DNA of 64,000 bases from Bacteroidaceae bacterium (GTDB lineage: Bacteria; Bacteroidota; Bacteroidia; Bacteroidales; Bacteroidaceae). A model generated the notes under the pieces. That model saw nothing but the letters and a program-made list of their open reading frames with translations, ran no database searches and was not told the DNA's origin. Position 1 is the stretch's first letter. The number at the start of each line of letters is the position of its first letter. Location of the stretch: assembly GCA_017509605.1 (NCBI GenBank), contig JAFWPH010000020.1:110123-174122 (forward strand), read 5' to 3'. A program made the position numbers and the translations under genes. Positions 63,860 to 64,000 of this stretch are shown one piece after another.

Positions 63860-64000
63860 TGCGAAAGTTGAGTGTCGAGCCCACTTTAAAAAGTTAGGCA
63901 TATTAAAATTGTTTGCTTTTGCACTAAAATAGTCTATGTTTTATGCCGATTTCTGGAATATTTTTTGTATCTTTACATCATCAATCAAAAAGGAAGACGA

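Larger units (their letters stand above)
63648..64000. other. 353-base upstream region of mutA, no gene seen
   Basis: No open frame of note. It contains a TAnnTTTG-like element (minus strand, 63655-63662) almost touching the mutA ATG, short hairpins between 63711 and 63750, a 12-bp tandem array and, near the end, AT-rich sequence with TATCTTTA at 63968 that may be the promoter of a plus-strand gene beyond the window. No cobalamin-riboswitch B12 box was recognised. Confidence 0.6.

Noticed and set aside
63648..63900. Cobalamin riboswitch upstream of mutA
   Set aside because: The minus-strand sequence lacks the GCCACTG B12 box and the long conserved core; only simple hairpins and repeats were seen.

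Overview
The window reads as chromosomal DNA of a Bacteroidales bacterium, most likely Prevotella or a close relative. Supporting signs are Bacteroidota-type promoters (TTTG, 19-22 bases, TAnnTTTG), few Shine-Dalgarno sequences, several families largely confined to the phylum (DUF4230, DUF4251, DUF4290, DUF4837, PorT), rhamnogalacturonan-degrading enzymes, and a two-subunit methylmalonyl-CoA mutase. No rRNA, tRNA, CRISPR array, prophage or insertion sequence was seen. Coding density is high.

Layout. (1) 1-8.2 kb, minus strand: secreted glycan enzymes (a partial ricin-lectin glycosidase, a GH106-type rhamnosidase, a CE12 esterase, a GH105 hydrolase) with a DUF4837 lipoprotein among them. (2) 8.2-12.7 kb: a PorT-like barrel, a tiny 2[4Fe-4S] ferredoxin, folP-cdaA (folate and c-di-AMP) and murF. 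(3) 12.8-17.4 kb, minus strand: an arginine operon argR-GNAT-argG-argC-argD. (4) 17.6-24.5 kb: a Ca2+/Na+ antiporter, two small secreted proteins, a DPP IV-type peptidase, two DUF4230 proteins and a YhcC-type radical SAM protein. (5) 24.6-27.7 kb: the rplM-rpsI-rpsB-tsf operon. (6) 27.7-33.2 kb: a UDG-fold protein, a lipoprotein, a CCA-adding enzyme and yicC-gmk-nadD. (7) 33.3-41.9 kb: tsaB-DUF4290-murA-rimM-dxr-rseP, then alaS. (8) 42-53 kb: a SASA esterase, a second GH105, sppA-lpxK-punA-thiL and a large GH2 enzyme. (9) 53.1-57.6 kb, minus strand: a SpoIIE phosphatase/kinase fusion, an SLC13 permease and a STAS protein. (10) 57.8-63.6 kb, minus strand: a YidE-type transporter and mutA-mutB.

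How the parts may fit together. The esterases, rhamnosidase, two GH105 enzymes and GH2 enzyme would together strip rhamnogalacturonan-I-like pectin, although no SusC/SusD pair lies in the window. Sugar fermentation to propionate would use MutAB in the succinate pathway. The most system-like locus is the SpoIIE/HATPase-SLC13-STAS cluster, which looks like a partner-switching module built around a transporter. Both transporters in the last 11 kb carry paired RCK_C domains and the window also encodes a c-di-AMP synthase, so second-messenger control is worth testing.

Other odd points are a Cys-Pro pentapeptide tail on guanylate kinase, an Asp in place of the fosfomycin-target Cys in MurA, a Cys-rich GNAT in the arginine operon, heptad repeat arrays (one type in opposite orientations on either side of alaS), and probable structured leaders before rplM and rpsB.
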